64,000 nt of DNA from Herbidospora galbida (GTDB taxonomy: Bacteria > Actinomycetota > Actinomycetes > Streptosporangiales > Streptosporangiaceae). Shown piece after piece: positions 38,215-48,076 of this stretch (position 1 is its first letter; each line of letters begins with the position of its first letter). The notes under the pieces were generated by a model. That model saw nothing but the letters and a program-made list of their open reading frames with translations. It was not told the DNA's origin and ran no database searches. The stretch is from contig NZ_SZQA01000017.1 of the NCBI RefSeq assembly GCF_005233835.1, positions 62,001 through 126,000 on the forward strand. The letters run 5' to 3'. A program made the position numbers and the translations under genes.

Positions 38215-40962
38215 GTGGCTTCCGGACGCCAGCGTTTCTCGATCATCAGTGACGGCCTACCCAGCCAGTTCCCTGATGTCGATCCAAGCGAGACCCAGGA
38301 GTGGCTTGAGTCGCTCGACAACGTCGTCAGGACGGAGGGGCGAACCCGAGCGCGCTATCTGATGCTCCGCCTGCTCGAACGGGCGCGTGAGCATCAGGTC
38401 GGCGTCCCGGGTCTGCGCAGCACCGACTACATCAACACGATCGCCCCCGAGCGCGAGCCGTGGTTCCCCGGCGACGAGTACGTCGAGCGGCGCATCCGCG
38501 CCTACAGCAGGTGGAACGCCGCGATCATGGTGACCAGGGCCAACGCCCGCACCAACGTGGGCGGCCACATCGCCACCTACGCCTCGGCCGCGTCCCTCTA
38601 CGAGGTGGGCTTCAACCACTTCTTCCGCGGCAAGGACCACGGCGAGTCGGGCGACCAGGTGTTCTTCCAGGGCCACGCGGCCCCCGGAATCTACGCGCGC
38701 GCCTTCCTCGAGGGCCGCCTCACCGAGACCCAGCTCGACGCCTTCCGGCAGGAGCTGTCGCACGGGTTCAAGGGGCTGCCCTCCTACCCCCACCCGCGCC
38801 TGATGCCCGACTTCTGGGAGTTCCCCACGGTCTCCATGGGCCTGGGCCCGATCGGCGCGATCTACCAGGCGCGGTTCAACCGCTACCTGCACGACCGCAA
38901 GATCAAGGACACCTCGCGCAGCCACGTGTGGGCCTTCCTCGGCGACGGAGAGATGGACGAGCCCGAGTCGCTCGGCGCCATCGGTCTCGCGGCCCGCGAG
39001 GAGCTCGACAACCTGACCTTCGTCATCAACTGCAACCTGCAGCGGCTCGACGGCCCGGTCCGGGGCAACGGCAAGATCATCCAGGAGCTCGAGTCGTACT
39101 TCCGGGGCGCCGGATGGAACGTCATCAAGGTCGTCTGGGGCCGTGACTGGGATCCGCTGCTGGCGGCCGACGTCGACGGCGTGCTGGTCAACCAGATGAA
39201 CACCACGCCTGACGGCCAGTTCCAGACCTACTCGGTCGAGAACGGCGGCTACATCCGCGACCACTTCTTCGGCGGCGACCCGCGCCTGCGCAAGATGGTC
39301 GAGCACCTGTCCGACGACGAGATCCGCAAGCTCTCGCGCGGCGGTCACGACTACCGCAAGGTCTACGCGGCCTTCAAGGCGGCCCGCGACCACGTCGGCC
39401 AGCCGACGGTCATCCTGGCGCAGACGATCAAGGGCTGGACGCTGGGCAAGGACTTCGAGGCCCGCAACGCCACCCACCAGATGAAGAAGCTGAGCAAGGC
39501 CGAGCTCAAGGAGTTCCGCGACCGGCTCTACCTTCCGATCCCCGACAAGGACCTCGAAGGCGACCTGCCGCCCTACTTCCACCCGGGCGCCGACAGCGAC
39601 GAGATCGCGTACATGAAGGAGCGGCGCCACGCGCTGGGCGGGTTCCTGCCCAAGCGGGTCATCCGCGCCAAGAGCCTCAAGCTGCCGGGCGACGACGCCT
39701 ACAAGCAGCTCTCCAAGGGCTCGGGCAAGCAGAACGTCGCCACCACCATGGCGTTCGTCCGCCTGCTGAAAGACCTCATGCGCGACAAGGAGATCGGCAA
39801 CCGCTTCGTGCCGATCATCCCCGACGAGGCCCGCACCTTCGGCATCGACGCCATGTTCCCGACCGCCAAGATCTACTCGCCGTACGGGCAGACCTACGAG
39901 GCGGTCGACCGCGACCTGCTGCTGTCCTACAAGGAGTCGACCGAGGGTCAGATCCTCCACGAGGGCATCACCGAGTCGGGCTCGATGGCCTCCACGATCG
40001 CGGTCGGCTCGGCGTACGCCACGCACGGCGAGCACATGATCCCGATCTACATCTTCTACTCGATGTTCGGCTGGCAGCGGACGGCCGACCAGATGTGGCA
40101 GCTGGCCGACCAGATGGGCCGGGGCTTCCTGCTCGGCGCCACCGCCGGCCGCACCACCCTGAACGGCGAGGGCCTCCAGCACGAAGACGGCCACACGCCG
40201 CTCATCGCCTCGACCAACCCCGCCGCGATCTCCTACGACCCGGCGTGGGCCTACGAGGTGGCCCACATCGTGCGCGACGGCCTGCGGAGGATGTACGGCG
40301 AGAACGCCGAAGACGTCTTCTACTACCTGACCGTCTACAACGAGCCCTACCAGCAGCCCGCCGAGCCGGCCGACCTCGACGTCGAGGGCCTGCTCAAGGG
40401 TCTCTACCTCTTCGCCCCCGCCAAGGGTGACGGCCCCAAGGCCAACATCCTCGTGTCGGGCGTCGCCGGGCCGTGGGCCCTGGAGGCGCAGCGCATGCTG
40501 GCCGAAGAGTGGGGCGTGGCCGCCTCGGTGTGGTCGACCACCTCGTGGTCGGAGCTGCGCCGCGACGCCCTCGCCTGCGAGGAGCACAACCTGCTCAACC
40601 CTGAGGCCGAGCCCAAGGTCCCCTACGTCACGGCCAAGCTGTCGAACGTACCCGGGCCCTTCGTGGGCGTCAGCGACTACATGCGGGCCGTACAGGACCA
40701 GATCGCGCAGTGGGTGCCGGGCGACTGGACCTCGCTCGGGACCGACGGCTTCGGCCTGTCCGACACGCGGTCGGCGCTGCGGCGGCACTTCCACGTCGAC
40801 GCGGCCTCGATCACCCTGGCGGTGCTGACCCAGCTCGCCAAGCGCGGCGAGGTGAAGCCGGAGACGCTGAAGGACGCGATCGCCCGCTACCACCTCAAGA
40901 ACGGCGTCACCGAGATCGGCACCACCGCCGAGTCGAACGACACCGAGGCGATGGGCGTCTGA
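38215..40962 (+). CDS. aceE: Pyruvate dehydrogenase E1 component, homodimeric type
   Basis: A 915-aa enzyme, the normal length for AceE. The TPP-binding motif begins at [14 protein letters not shown] and ends at [11 protein letters not shown] (GDG...N). Further landmarks: [55 protein letters not shown]-type region [19 protein letters not shown] and [13 protein letters not shown]. Role: decarboxylates pyruvate and acetylates the lipoyl E2. The GTG at 38215 follows GGAAGGCGAG; it begins [15 protein letters not shown], as in homologues. The leader holds a DasR-like site and a strong terminator follows. Confidence 0.97.
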   Translation: MASGRQRFSIISDGLPSQFPDVDPSETQEWLESLDNVVRTEGRTRARYLMLRLLERAREHQVGVPGLRSTDYINTIAPEREPWFPGDEYVERRIRAYSRWNAAIMVTRANARTNVGGHIATYASAASLYEVGFNHFFRGKDHGESGDQVFFQGHAAPGIYARAFLEGRLTETQLDAFRQELSHGFKGLPSYPHPRLMPDFWEFPTVSMGLGPIGAIYQARFNRYLHDRKIKDTSRSHVWAFLGDGEMDEPESLGAIGLAAREELDNLTFVINCNLQRLDGPVRGNGKIIQELESYFRGAGWNVIKVVWGRDWDPLLAADVDGVLVNQMNTTPDGQFQTYSVENGGYIRDHFFGGDPRLRKMVEHLSDDEIRKLSRGGHDYRKVYAAFKAARDHVGQPTVILAQTIKGWTLGKDFEARNATHQMKKLSKAELKEFRDRLYLPIPDKDLEGDLPPYFHPGADSDEIAYMKERRHALGGFLPKRVIRAKSLKLPGDDAYKQLSKGSGKQNVATTMAFVRLLKDLMRDKEIGNRFVPIIPDEARTFGIDAMFPTAKIYSPYGQTYEAVDRDLLLSYKESTEGQILHEGITESGSMASTIAVGSAYATHGEHMIPIYIFYSMFGWQRTADQMWQLADQMGRGFLLGATAGRTTLNGEGLQHEDGHTPLIASTNPAAISYDPAWAYEVAHIVRDGLRRMYGENAEDVFYYLTVYNEPYQQPAEPADLDVEGLLKGLYLFAPAKGDGPKANILVSGVAGPWALEAQRMLAEEWGVAASVWSTTSWSELRRDALACEEHNLLNPEAEPKVPYVTAKLSNVPGPFVGVSDYMRAVQDQIAQWVPGDWTSLGTDGFGLSDTRSALRRHFHVDAASITLAVLTQLAKRGEVKPETLKDAIARYHLKNGVTEIGTTAESNDTEAMGV

Positions 40963-40975
40963 GCCCAGGCGTCTC

Positions 40976-41560
40976 TCAGAAGGCCCCCGAGTGTCTCGGG
41001 GGCCTTTCTGTTTCCGGTACGCCCCAGAGCCGGGCCAGCAGCACGAGGAGCGGCCCGGCGGGGTCGGGCTCCGACGGGTCGTCGAGGGCCCACCGGTCGA
41101 CGGCCGCGAACACCCCGGCCGTGGCGGCCTCGATGCCCGGGACGACGTCGATCACCCCGATGCGGGCCCCGTCGGCGACCAGGTCGGCGATCCAGCCGTC
41201 GCCCCCGGAGCCGCCGCCCGCCGCCAGCACGGCCCGGTCGTCGGGATGGTCGCGCAGGTGGGCCGACAGGCGCAGCGAGCCCGCCCGGAGCCGCTCCCAG
41301 AGGTCGGCGGCCGACTCGGCCGGCCGCCACGGGCCGAGCACGTCCAGGGCCCGTCCGGAGGCGTCGGCGACGACGGCCGACCACAGGTCGTCCTTGCCGT
41401 CGAAGTAGTGGTAGGCCGAGGTCTTGGAGATGTGGGCGTCGGCGATGATCTGGTTGAACGAGGCCGCGTCCTTCCCGTCTCGGGCGAAGTGGGCGCGCGC
41501 GACCGCCAGGATCGCGGCCCGGGACTCGGCGGGCAGCCGGTCGAAGCGAGGCAGCGGCAT
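40976..41560 (-). CDS. TetR-family transcriptional regulator
   Basis: A 194-aa protein. The N-terminal HTH is typical of the family (ESRAAILAVARAHFARDGKD, FNQIIADAHISKTSAYHYFD, GKDDLWSAVV). The C-terminal ligand domain is not recognisable in detail. Its last codons lie inside the aceE terminator stem. Its start overlaps the stop of the membrane-protein gene by one base, so the two form one unit. It probably represses that unit through the palindrome at 42042-42056. Confidence 0.85.
   Translation of the reverse strand: MPLPRFDRLPAESRAAILAVARAHFARDGKDAASFNQIIADAHISKTSAYHYFDGKDDLWSAVVADASGRALDVLGPWRPAESAADLWERLRAGSLRLSAHLRDHPDDRAVLAAGGGSGGDGWIADLVADGARIGVIDVVPGIEAATAGVFAAVDRWALDDPSEPDPAGPLLVLLARLWGVPETERPPRHSGAF
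40980..41006 (+). terminator. aceE terminator
   Basis: AGGCCCCCGAG-TGT-CTCGGGGGCCT with an A/T pair extending the stem, followed by TTCTGTTT. It overlaps the 3-prime end of the convergent TetR gene. Confidence 0.85.
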
Positions 41561-42042
41561 CAGGTTCCCCAGGTGTGCTGGACGCGGGACGTCATGATCC
41601 AGTGTGCCGCCCAGAGCGGGATGGCCACGGCCCCTCCGGCGTAGCCGGGCAGGCCGGGGAGCAGCGACAGGATCTGGAAGGCGCACCAGCCGTACCCGAG
41701 GATCGACCACCACCGCAGGAACTCCGGCGTCACGCGCCCGGTCAGCGCGGCGCGGACCTTCCCGACGATGAAGAAGTCCTCGGTGAAGTTGTACGGGATC
41801 GCGAACATCCACCACACCGACCCGGGCCGGTCGGCGCCCGCCAGGACGAGGGTCCGCCGCAGGGTCCGGCAGTAGAGGGCGACCAGGCCGAAGAAGACCG
41901 CGACGAAGGCGGTCCCGCCGACCGGCCCGGCGGCGGTGACCTCGCCGAGGATGCCCGTGCCCCATTGCGGGGCGTAGAGGGGGTAGGCGATCAGGGCGGT
42001 CACCAGCACGGTGCCTGTAACTTTCACTAAGACAGTCCGCAT
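41560..42042 (-). CDS. Four-helix integral membrane protein, unknown function
   Basis: A 160-aa protein with helices near residues 5-25 (VKVTGTVLVTALIAYPL), 35-58 (GGTAFVAVFFGLVALYC), 105-125 (SILGYGWCAFQILSLL) and 130-148 (AVAIPLWAAHWIM). A conserved-looking loop carries VWWMFAIPYNFTEDFFIVGK. No known family. The ATG at 42042 is preferred over a GTG 15 bp upstream. It is encoded directly upstream of TetR; the start codon lies inside a palindrome. Confidence 0.6.
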   Translation of the reverse strand: MRTVLVKVTGTVLVTALIAYPLYAPQWGTGILGEVTAAGPVGGTAFVAVFFGLVALYCRTLRRTLVLAGADRPGSVWWMFAIPYNFTEDFFIVGKVRAALTGRVTPEFLRWWSILGYGWCAFQILSLLPGLPGYAGGAVAIPLWAAHWIMTSRVQHTWGT

Positions 42043-42056
42043 GTACTGATGGTACA
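42042..42056. promoter_or_regulatory. Candidate TetR operator at the membrane-protein start codon
   Basis: TGTAC-TGATG-GTACA, a perfect 5+5+5 inverted repeat that begins at the first base of the start codon. An operator this close to translation start would block a leaderless or short-leader transcript. Confidence 0.5.
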
Positions 42057-42072
42057 CACACCTGGTTCCCGT

Positions 42073-43917
42073 CTAGTGGTACGGGATGAGGGCCTCGTCC
42101 AGGGCCGTCCGGTTCAGGATGCGGAGGAGGGCCGAGGTCATGGTCGCCGTGTCGGTGTCGAAGTCGGAGTGGCTCCGGGCGGCGCAGTGGTCGGTGATCG
42201 GGGTCATCGTCCCGGCCAGCACGACCGGGACGTCCAGGCCGGTCAGATGCTTGGCCATGCCGAGGATCGGCACCTCGCCGCCCGCCTGGGCGGGCCGCTC
42301 GAAGGCGCGGGAGACCAGGTAGAGGATCGACTTGCGGTAGACGGCGCCGCACACGTCGCCGAGCTCCAGGTCGTCGGTCAGGGCGAACGTGGTGAACCGG
42401 CCGATCCGGGGGAGCAGGGGCGCGAGGGTGCGCCGGAAGTCGTCCACAGTGATCGCGGGGGCCAGGAACGTCGTGGACGCGATCGGGACCTCCGCCGCCA
42501 CCAGGCGTTCGGCCAGGGCGGTCAGGAAGATCGAACCGGCGCTGTGGCCCACCAGGTGGACGCGGGTGCCCGGGTGCAGGTGGTTGCGCAGCGCCAGCGC
42601 GGTCAGGGTGGCGCCGGGGTGCGGCGACCGGGTGGCGGTCCAGTCGATCTCGGCCGCCACCGGCTCCGAGGCGGCGCGGGCGTTCTGCTTCATCTGGTCC
42701 CAGGCCCAGGCCAGGCTGCCCCGCGCCAGCACCTCCACCGCGCGGTCGGCCTGCTCGGTCAGCCACTCCGCCGGGCCGCCGGCGGGCAGGAAGCGGCGGG
42801 CCAGATCGGCCAGCTGGTCGAGGAGGGTCTCGACCGGGCCCGTCTGCCAGGCGAAGGTGATCGGGTAGATCCGGTTGGCCAGCCACCAGTCCAGGTCCCG
42901 CCGGGCGATGTCCTGGCCCCGGCCGCCGCTGGTCAGGCCGCCGTGGGCGTAGAGGACCACGTGGCGTTCCGCGCCGCCCCACTTGGCGTGCGTGGCGTCC
43001 ATCTGGGTGAGGGCGGCCTCGATCTGGCGGGGGGAGCTCTCGAAGGTCCCGATCCTGGCCAGGCGGCCGTCGTTGCCCAGGTTCACGACGTAGGGGGCCA
43101 GGTCGACGCCTGAGGCGGCGGCGGCGGCCTCCGGGGCCGGCCGGGTGCGGGTGCCCAGCGGGGTGCCCCGGACGCCGGGGCGGACGGCGAAGGCGTCGTA
43201 GGCGGTGGCGAGCCACTCGTCGTAGGGGAGGGTGGCGAAGCCCCCGCCGGCCCACGACGGGCCCCACGAGTTCTGCACCAGGAAGCCCGTCTCGTCGTAG
43301 CCGACCAGCGCGAAGGCGTGGCCGCCCAGCGACGCGTGGCCGCCCAGACGGCGGATGACGTGGGCGCCGTTCTCCAGGCACGGCTCGCGCCAGCCCTCGT
43401 GGACGAGCGCCGACACGCACACCGCGCCCGCCTCGGCGATGGCCGACTGCATGTCGTCGAGGTTGCCGGGGGTCACCCGGTAGTAGGCGCCCATCGGGAT
43501 GCGGGCGGCCTCCGCCGCGACCAGCGGGTCGTTCAGGTCGGGTTCCGGGACGGTCCAGGCGTCCTCCTGGAGGACGCCGTGGTGGTACCAGCCCTTCAGG
43601 ACGCCGCGGAGCGAGGAGCCGATGTCCTCCTCCCCGGCGAACTCGTCGTAGCGGCGGCCGAGGCGGTAGAGCATGTACGGGCTCACCGCCAGCCCTTCGC
43701 GCGCCGAGGCGATGACGGCGGCCAGGGCGTGGCCGGTGCAGGAGGCCCCCTCCTGGGTGAGGACCCGCCGGCCGGCGCGGTTGTCGACCGCGTCGGGCAG
43801 CGGCCGCAGGAGGGGGCGGTAGGGGAGGTCGCGGGCGTCGTACACGTCGGGGAGCACCGCCGCGACGAAGGCGCGGCCGTCGACGAGGATGGTCCCGGGA
43901 GGGACGGCTCTGGCCAT
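42073..43917 (-). CDS. C1 (papain-like) peptidase fused to an alpha/beta-hydrolase domain
   Basis: A 614-aa cytoplasmic protein with no signal peptide. Domain 1 (about 25-250) has the papain triad: Cys60 in QEGASCTGHALA, His200 in GGHAFALVGYD and Asn216 in VQNSWGPSWAGGGF. Domain 2 (about 310-610) is an alpha/beta-hydrolase with VVLYAHGGLTSG (oxyanion strand), nucleophile elbow GHSAGS (Ser459), a likely Asp in ALTDDLELGDV and His in DHCAARSHSDF. Both active sites look intact. No family with this exact pairing is known to me. It is divergent from a membrane-anchored trypsin-like protease across 126 bp. Confidence 0.75.
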   Translation of the reverse strand: MARAVPPGTILVDGRAFVAAVLPDVYDARDLPYRPLLRPLPDAVDNRAGRRVLTQEGASCTGHALAAVIASAREGLAVSPYMLYRLGRRYDEFAGEEDIGSSLRGVLKGWYHHGVLQEDAWTVPEPDLNDPLVAAEAARIPMGAYYRVTPGNLDDMQSAIAEAGAVCVSALVHEGWREPCLENGAHVIRRLGGHASLGGHAFALVGYDETGFLVQNSWGPSWAGGGFATLPYDEWLATAYDAFAVRPGVRGTPLGTRTRPAPEAAAAASGVDLAPYVVNLGNDGRLARIGTFESSPRQIEAALTQMDATHAKWGGAERHVVLYAHGGLTSGGRGQDIARRDLDWWLANRIYPITFAWQTGPVETLLDQLADLARRFLPAGGPAEWLTEQADRAVEVLARGSLAWAWDQMKQNARAASEPVAAEIDWTATRSPHPGATLTALALRNHLHPGTRVHLVGHSAGSIFLTALAERLVAAEVPIASTTFLAPAITVDDFRRTLAPLLPRIGRFTTFALTDDLELGDVCGAVYRKSILYLVSRAFERPAQAGGEVPILGMAKHLTGLDVPVVLAGTMTPITDHCAARSHSDFDTDTATMTSALLRILNRTALDEALIPYH

Positions 43918-44043
43918 GTCCGCAACGGTAGGAACGGGCCAACGGGCCTGCCACCGGGTCTGCCCTGGGGTTTTCCCTCGGGTAATGGAAACCCCAAGTC
44001 ACTCACAAGTGGTGGACAAGGCGACTGTCCGACGATCAGTGCC

Positions 44044-45780
44044 GTGAACCTCAGAAGAATCATCGTCGCCACTGCGGCGGTGTCGGTGCTCGCCGCATCT
44101 CCCGCGTACGCGGATGAGACGCCTGACGTCCCGATCGGGACCCGGCTCGCCGCGCAGACCCACCCCGCCGTCCAGCTCACCAGCCTCACCTACACGGGCA
44201 AGGTCAGCGTGCCCACCCCGGCCGTCAACGAGGCCAACCTCTACGCCCTCGTCGACAAGATCACCGCCGACGTCGTGGCCGGCAAGGTCGCCTCCGACCA
44301 GCGGACCATCGCCAAGTACATGTTCGAGCAGATGAACGCCAACGTGGGCGCCTACCTCGTGCCCGGCACCCCGAACCGCGTCGTGGACGCCGAGGTCGGC
44401 GGCATGTGCACCGGCTGGTGGGTCACCCCCGACGGCTACATGGTCACCGGCGCGCACTGCGTCGAGATGGGCGAGAAGGAGCTCCACGACGTCTTCGCCC
44501 AGCAGGCGCTCTCCAAGTTCTACGAGGAGGACGCCCAGGGGATCCTGGAGATGGTCAAGGACCTCTCGCCCGACGAAGAGATGATCAAGCTCGCCGAGAA
44601 CCTCTTCATCAACTTCAACGCGGCCAACATGCAGGTCAACGGTCTCAAGAAGGAGATCGCGGTGCTGCAGGCCCACCCCGGCGGCGGCGTCGACAAGACC
44701 GCCAAGCCGATCGTGGCCGAGCTCGTCGACGTCGGCGAGAGCTACCCCGGCAAGGACTACGCGCTGCTCAAGGTCAACGGGCAGCAGAACCTGCCGACCG
44801 TGCCGCTGGGCGGCGACGCCGACGTCCAGGTCGGTTCGACGCTGTACATCAGCGGGTTCCCCGGACTGGTCACCAACACCCCGTTCTTCAGCCTGGAGTC
44901 GAAGCTCGACCCGGCGCTGACCGAGGGGCCGTACAACGCGCTGCGGACGACCGACAAGGGCGTGCCGTACATCCAGACGCAGGCGCCCTCCTACCACGGC
45001 AACTCCGGCGGGCCGGTCTTCTCCAAGGACGGCGACGTCATCGGCATGCTGATCGCGGGCACGGTCTCCGAGGGCGGGGAGGCGTCGGAGAACGAGTCGT
45101 TCGTGCTCCCGATCTCGGTGATCAAGGAGAAGCTGAACGAGAAGGGCATCAAGCCGACCGCGTCGGCCACCACGACGCGCTGGAACACCGCCCTGGACGC
45201 CTTCTTCCTGAAGCACTACTCCGAGGCGCTGCCCATCTTCCGCGAGGTCCAGGCGCTGCACCCGACCCACCCGTGGGTCGCCGAGTACATCACCAACTCG
45301 CAGCAGGCCATCACGGCCGGCAAGGACGAGTCGCCGCAGTCGTCGGGCTTCTGGCTGCTCATCGGCGCCGGGGTGATCGTCGCGATCCTGCTCGGCCTGG
45401 TGCTGCTCCGCCTGCTGGTGAAGAGCGCCAAGCGCAAGAAGCGCGCCCAGATCCCGGTCTACAACGGCGCCCCGCCCTACCAGGCGCAGGCCCAGCAGAT
45501 CCCGGCCTACCAGCCGCCGCAGGCCCACTCGCTGCCCCCGGCCGAGAGCACGACCCGCTACCGGCCGCCGTCGCAGCCCTACCAGGCCTACCAGCAGGCC
45601 CACGGCGGGCAGCAGCACGGGCAGCAGCACGGGCAGCAGCCGAACGGTGGACCGGTTCCGCAGCCCCAGCCCTACGGCCACCAGCCCCAGCAGCCGCAGC
45701 CGCGGGACCGGAACGTCGCCGACCTGGAGCGCGAGCTGGAGCAGCTCCGCCGCCAGCTCGGCAACCGGCCGCCGCAGTAG
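44044..45780 (+). CDS. Membrane-anchored trypsin-like serine protease
   Basis: A 578-aa protein. Sec signal 1-23, extracytoplasmic protease domain with the catalytic triad His138 (TGAHC), Asp238 (GKDYALLKV) and Ser321 (HGNSGGPV). A TPR-like helical pair lies at about 378-424 (WNTALDAFFLKHYSEALPIF). The transmembrane helix is 436-458 and the basic stop KSAKRKKR follows. The last 115 residues are a Pro/Gln/His-rich cytoplasmic tail (QQHGQQHGQQ repeats) ending in a short coiled coil (VADLERELEQLRRQLG). An insert of about 90 residues sits between His and Asp. The GTG start begins directly on the signal peptide. Confidence 0.85.
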   Translation: MNLRRIIVATAAVSVLAASPAYADETPDVPIGTRLAAQTHPAVQLTSLTYTGKVSVPTPAVNEANLYALVDKITADVVAGKVASDQRTIAKYMFEQMNANVGAYLVPGTPNRVVDAEVGGMCTGWWVTPDGYMVTGAHCVEMGEKELHDVFAQQALSKFYEEDAQGILEMVKDLSPDEEMIKLAENLFINFNAANMQVNGLKKEIAVLQAHPGGGVDKTAKPIVAELVDVGESYPGKDYALLKVNGQQNLPTVPLGGDADVQVGSTLYISGFPGLVTNTPFFSLESKLDPALTEGPYNALRTTDKGVPYIQTQAPSYHGNSGGPVFSKDGDVIGMLIAGTVSEGGEASENESFVLPISVIKEKLNEKGIKPTASATTTRWNTALDAFFLKHYSEALPIFREVQALHPTHPWVAEYITNSQQAITAGKDESPQSSGFWLLIGAGVIVAILLGLVLLRLLVKSAKRKKRAQIPVYNGAPPYQAQAQQIPAYQPPQAHSLPPAESTTRYRPPSQPYQAYQQAHGGQQHGQQHGQQPNGGPVPQPQPYGHQPQQPQPRDRNVADLERELEQLRRQLGNRPPQ

Positions 45781-45795
45781 CGGGCCGGACGCGAG

Positions 45796-45823
45796 AAAGG
45801 CCCGTCTTCTCCACGGGCCTTTT
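45796..45823 (+). terminator. Terminator after the trypsin-like protease gene
   Basis: AAAGGCCCGT / ACGGGCCTTT, 10-bp perfect stem, 7-nt loop, followed by more T residues. Confidence 0.8.
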
Positions 45824-45833
45824 CTGTTCGCAT

Positions 45834-45872
45834 AAACACGGGATAAGCGAATTCGCTTAACGGGTGTTTAGC
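45834..45872 (+). promoter_or_regulatory. Exporter-operon control region with OmpR-type site and palindrome
   Basis: TAAGCGAATTCGCTTA (45844-45859) is a perfect 16-bp palindrome inside a wider AAACAC...GTGTTT inverted repeat. Overlapping its right half is CGCTTAACGGGTGTTTAGC (45854-45872), whose TTAAC and TTTAGC half-sites are one helical turn apart. A near copy precedes the response-regulator gene. Confidence 0.6.
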
Positions 45873-45894
45873 GGGGTCTCGCTAGAAATTGCGC

Positions 45895-46401
45895 ATGACC
45901 CGATTCAGAATGGCTTTGGTCGCGGCGGTGCCGCTGTTCCTGGCCGCGTGCGGAACCGCCCAGCAGAGCGGCGTCGCGACCGCCGGAGGCGCGTCCGCCT
46001 CCGCCCCGGCGCCCAGCCCGGCCGCGTCCGGAGACGCCGTCAAGTTCGCCCAGTGCATGCGTGAGCACGGCATCGACGTGCCCGATCCGGAGCCGGGCGG
46101 CAACGCCGTCAGGGTGCGGATCAAGGAGGGGGTCGACCCGGCGACCGTCGAGAAGGCCAACGAGGCGTGCGAACAGTTCCGGCCGATCGGGGCCGGGCCG
46201 GGAATGGGCGACGCGCAGTTCGCGGACGCCGTGCAGAAATACACCGACTGCATGCGGGACAACGGCGTCGACATGCCCGATCCGAAGGTCGACGGCGGGC
46301 GGATGCTCATCCGGGCGCCCAAGGACGTCATGGACTCCCCGGAGGCGAAGAAGGCACAGGCGACCTGCGAGAAGCACCTGCCCGGCGGGGGCCCTAAGTG
46401 A
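45895..46401 (+). CDS. Lipoprotein with duplicated CMRExGxDxPDP module
   Basis: A 168-aa protein. The lipobox is PLFLAACG, followed by a Ser/Ala/Pro linker. Two copies of a short motif follow: KFAQCMREHGIDVPDP and KYTDCMRDNGVDMPDP, each followed by a conserved ACEQF or TCEKHL helix. The paired cysteines may form disulfides. I recall similar lipoproteins at the head of actinobacterial MacAB-like operons; the role is unknown, perhaps capturing the exported compound. ATG at 45895 chosen over an upstream TTG. ATGA-type overlap with the adaptor gene. Confidence 0.75.
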   Translation: MTRFRMALVAAVPLFLAACGTAQQSGVATAGGASASAPAPSPAASGDAVKFAQCMREHGIDVPDPEPGGNAVRVRIKEGVDPATVEKANEACEQFRPIGAGPGMGDAQFADAVQKYTDCMRDNGVDMPDPKVDGGRMLIRAPKDVMDSPEAKKAQATCEKHLPGGGPK

Positions 46402-47407
46402 GGAAGGGGCTGCTCGCCGGGGGAGTGGCGGTCGCCGCGCTGGCCGGCGGCGGCGTCGCGGCGGCCACCCGTGACACGCCCCCGCCGCCCGCGCCGGTCG
46501 TGGCGGAGACGGCCGACATCACCCGCGGCGACCTGGCCGACGCAGAGACCGTCGGCGGCACCCTCGGCTACGAGAACCGGCGCGACCTGCCCAACGCCGC
46601 CCGCGGCACGGTCACCTGGACGCCCGAGGAGGGCGCCGTCATCCGGCGCGGCAAGCGGCTCTACGCCGTCTCCGGCAAACCCGTCATCCTCATGTACGGC
46701 GCCACGCCCATGTACCGCCGGCTCGACACCGCCACGTCGGGGCACGACGTCCGGCAGCTGGAGCGCAACCTCAAGGCGCTCGGCTACGACCCCGGCACGG
46801 TCGACGACGACTTCACCTGGACGACCCGGGAGGCCGTACGGGACTGGCAGGAGGACCTGAACCTCGACGAGACCGGCACGGTCGGGCCCGAGGAGGTGGT
46901 GGTCGCCTCCGGCCCGGTGCGGGTCGCCCAGGTCACGGGCGAGCCGGGCATGCCCGCCGGACGGTCGGTCATCGCCACGACCGGCACCAAGCGCGTCGTC
47001 CACGTCGACCTCGCCGCCTCCGACCAGCAGCTCGCCCGGCTCGGCGCGGCGGTGACGCTGGAGACCCCCGACGGGCGGACCGGGAAGGGGAGGATCACCT
47101 CGATCGGCACCGTCGCCCGGCCGCCCGCGCAGGAGGGCGGCGAGGCGACGATCGACGTCGAGATCACCGCCGAGGGCCGGCTCGGCCGGTTCGACCAGGC
47201 CCCCGTCGACGTCGGCCTGACCGGCGAGACCCGCAAGGACGTGCTGTCGGTGCCGGTCGAGGCGCTGCTGGCTTTGCGCGAGGGCGGCTACGGCGTGCGG
47301 ATCGCCGGCACGGTCACCAAGGTCACGACCGGGCTGTTCGCGGCCGGTCGGGTCGAGATCGAGGGCGCCGGGCTGACCGAGGGGATGAAGGTCGAGGTGC
47401 CCGCCGA

Positions 47408-47411
<4 letters not shown>
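46398..47411 (+). CDS. MacA-like periplasmic adaptor with peptidoglycan-binding domain
   Basis: A 337-aa protein with an N-terminal membrane anchor ([19 protein letters not shown]). A barrel-type segment comes next ([40 protein letters not shown]), then a PG_binding_1 insert at about 115-160 ([19 protein letters not shown], then [12 protein letters not shown]). The C-terminal half is a membrane-fusion beta-barrel ([39 protein letters not shown]). Family role: bridges an ABC exporter to the envelope in actinobacteria. It is encoded directly upstream of the matching ATPase. Confidence 0.85.

Positions 47412-48068
<657 letters not shown>

Positions 48069-48076
<8 letters not shown>

Noticed and set aside
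45600-45640. Short repeats (CAGCAGCACGGG-like) at the end of the trypsin-like protease gene, considered as a CRISPR or minisatellite.
   Set aside because: They are in frame and encode the GQQH tail of the protein; there are no spacers, and no cas genes lie in the window.
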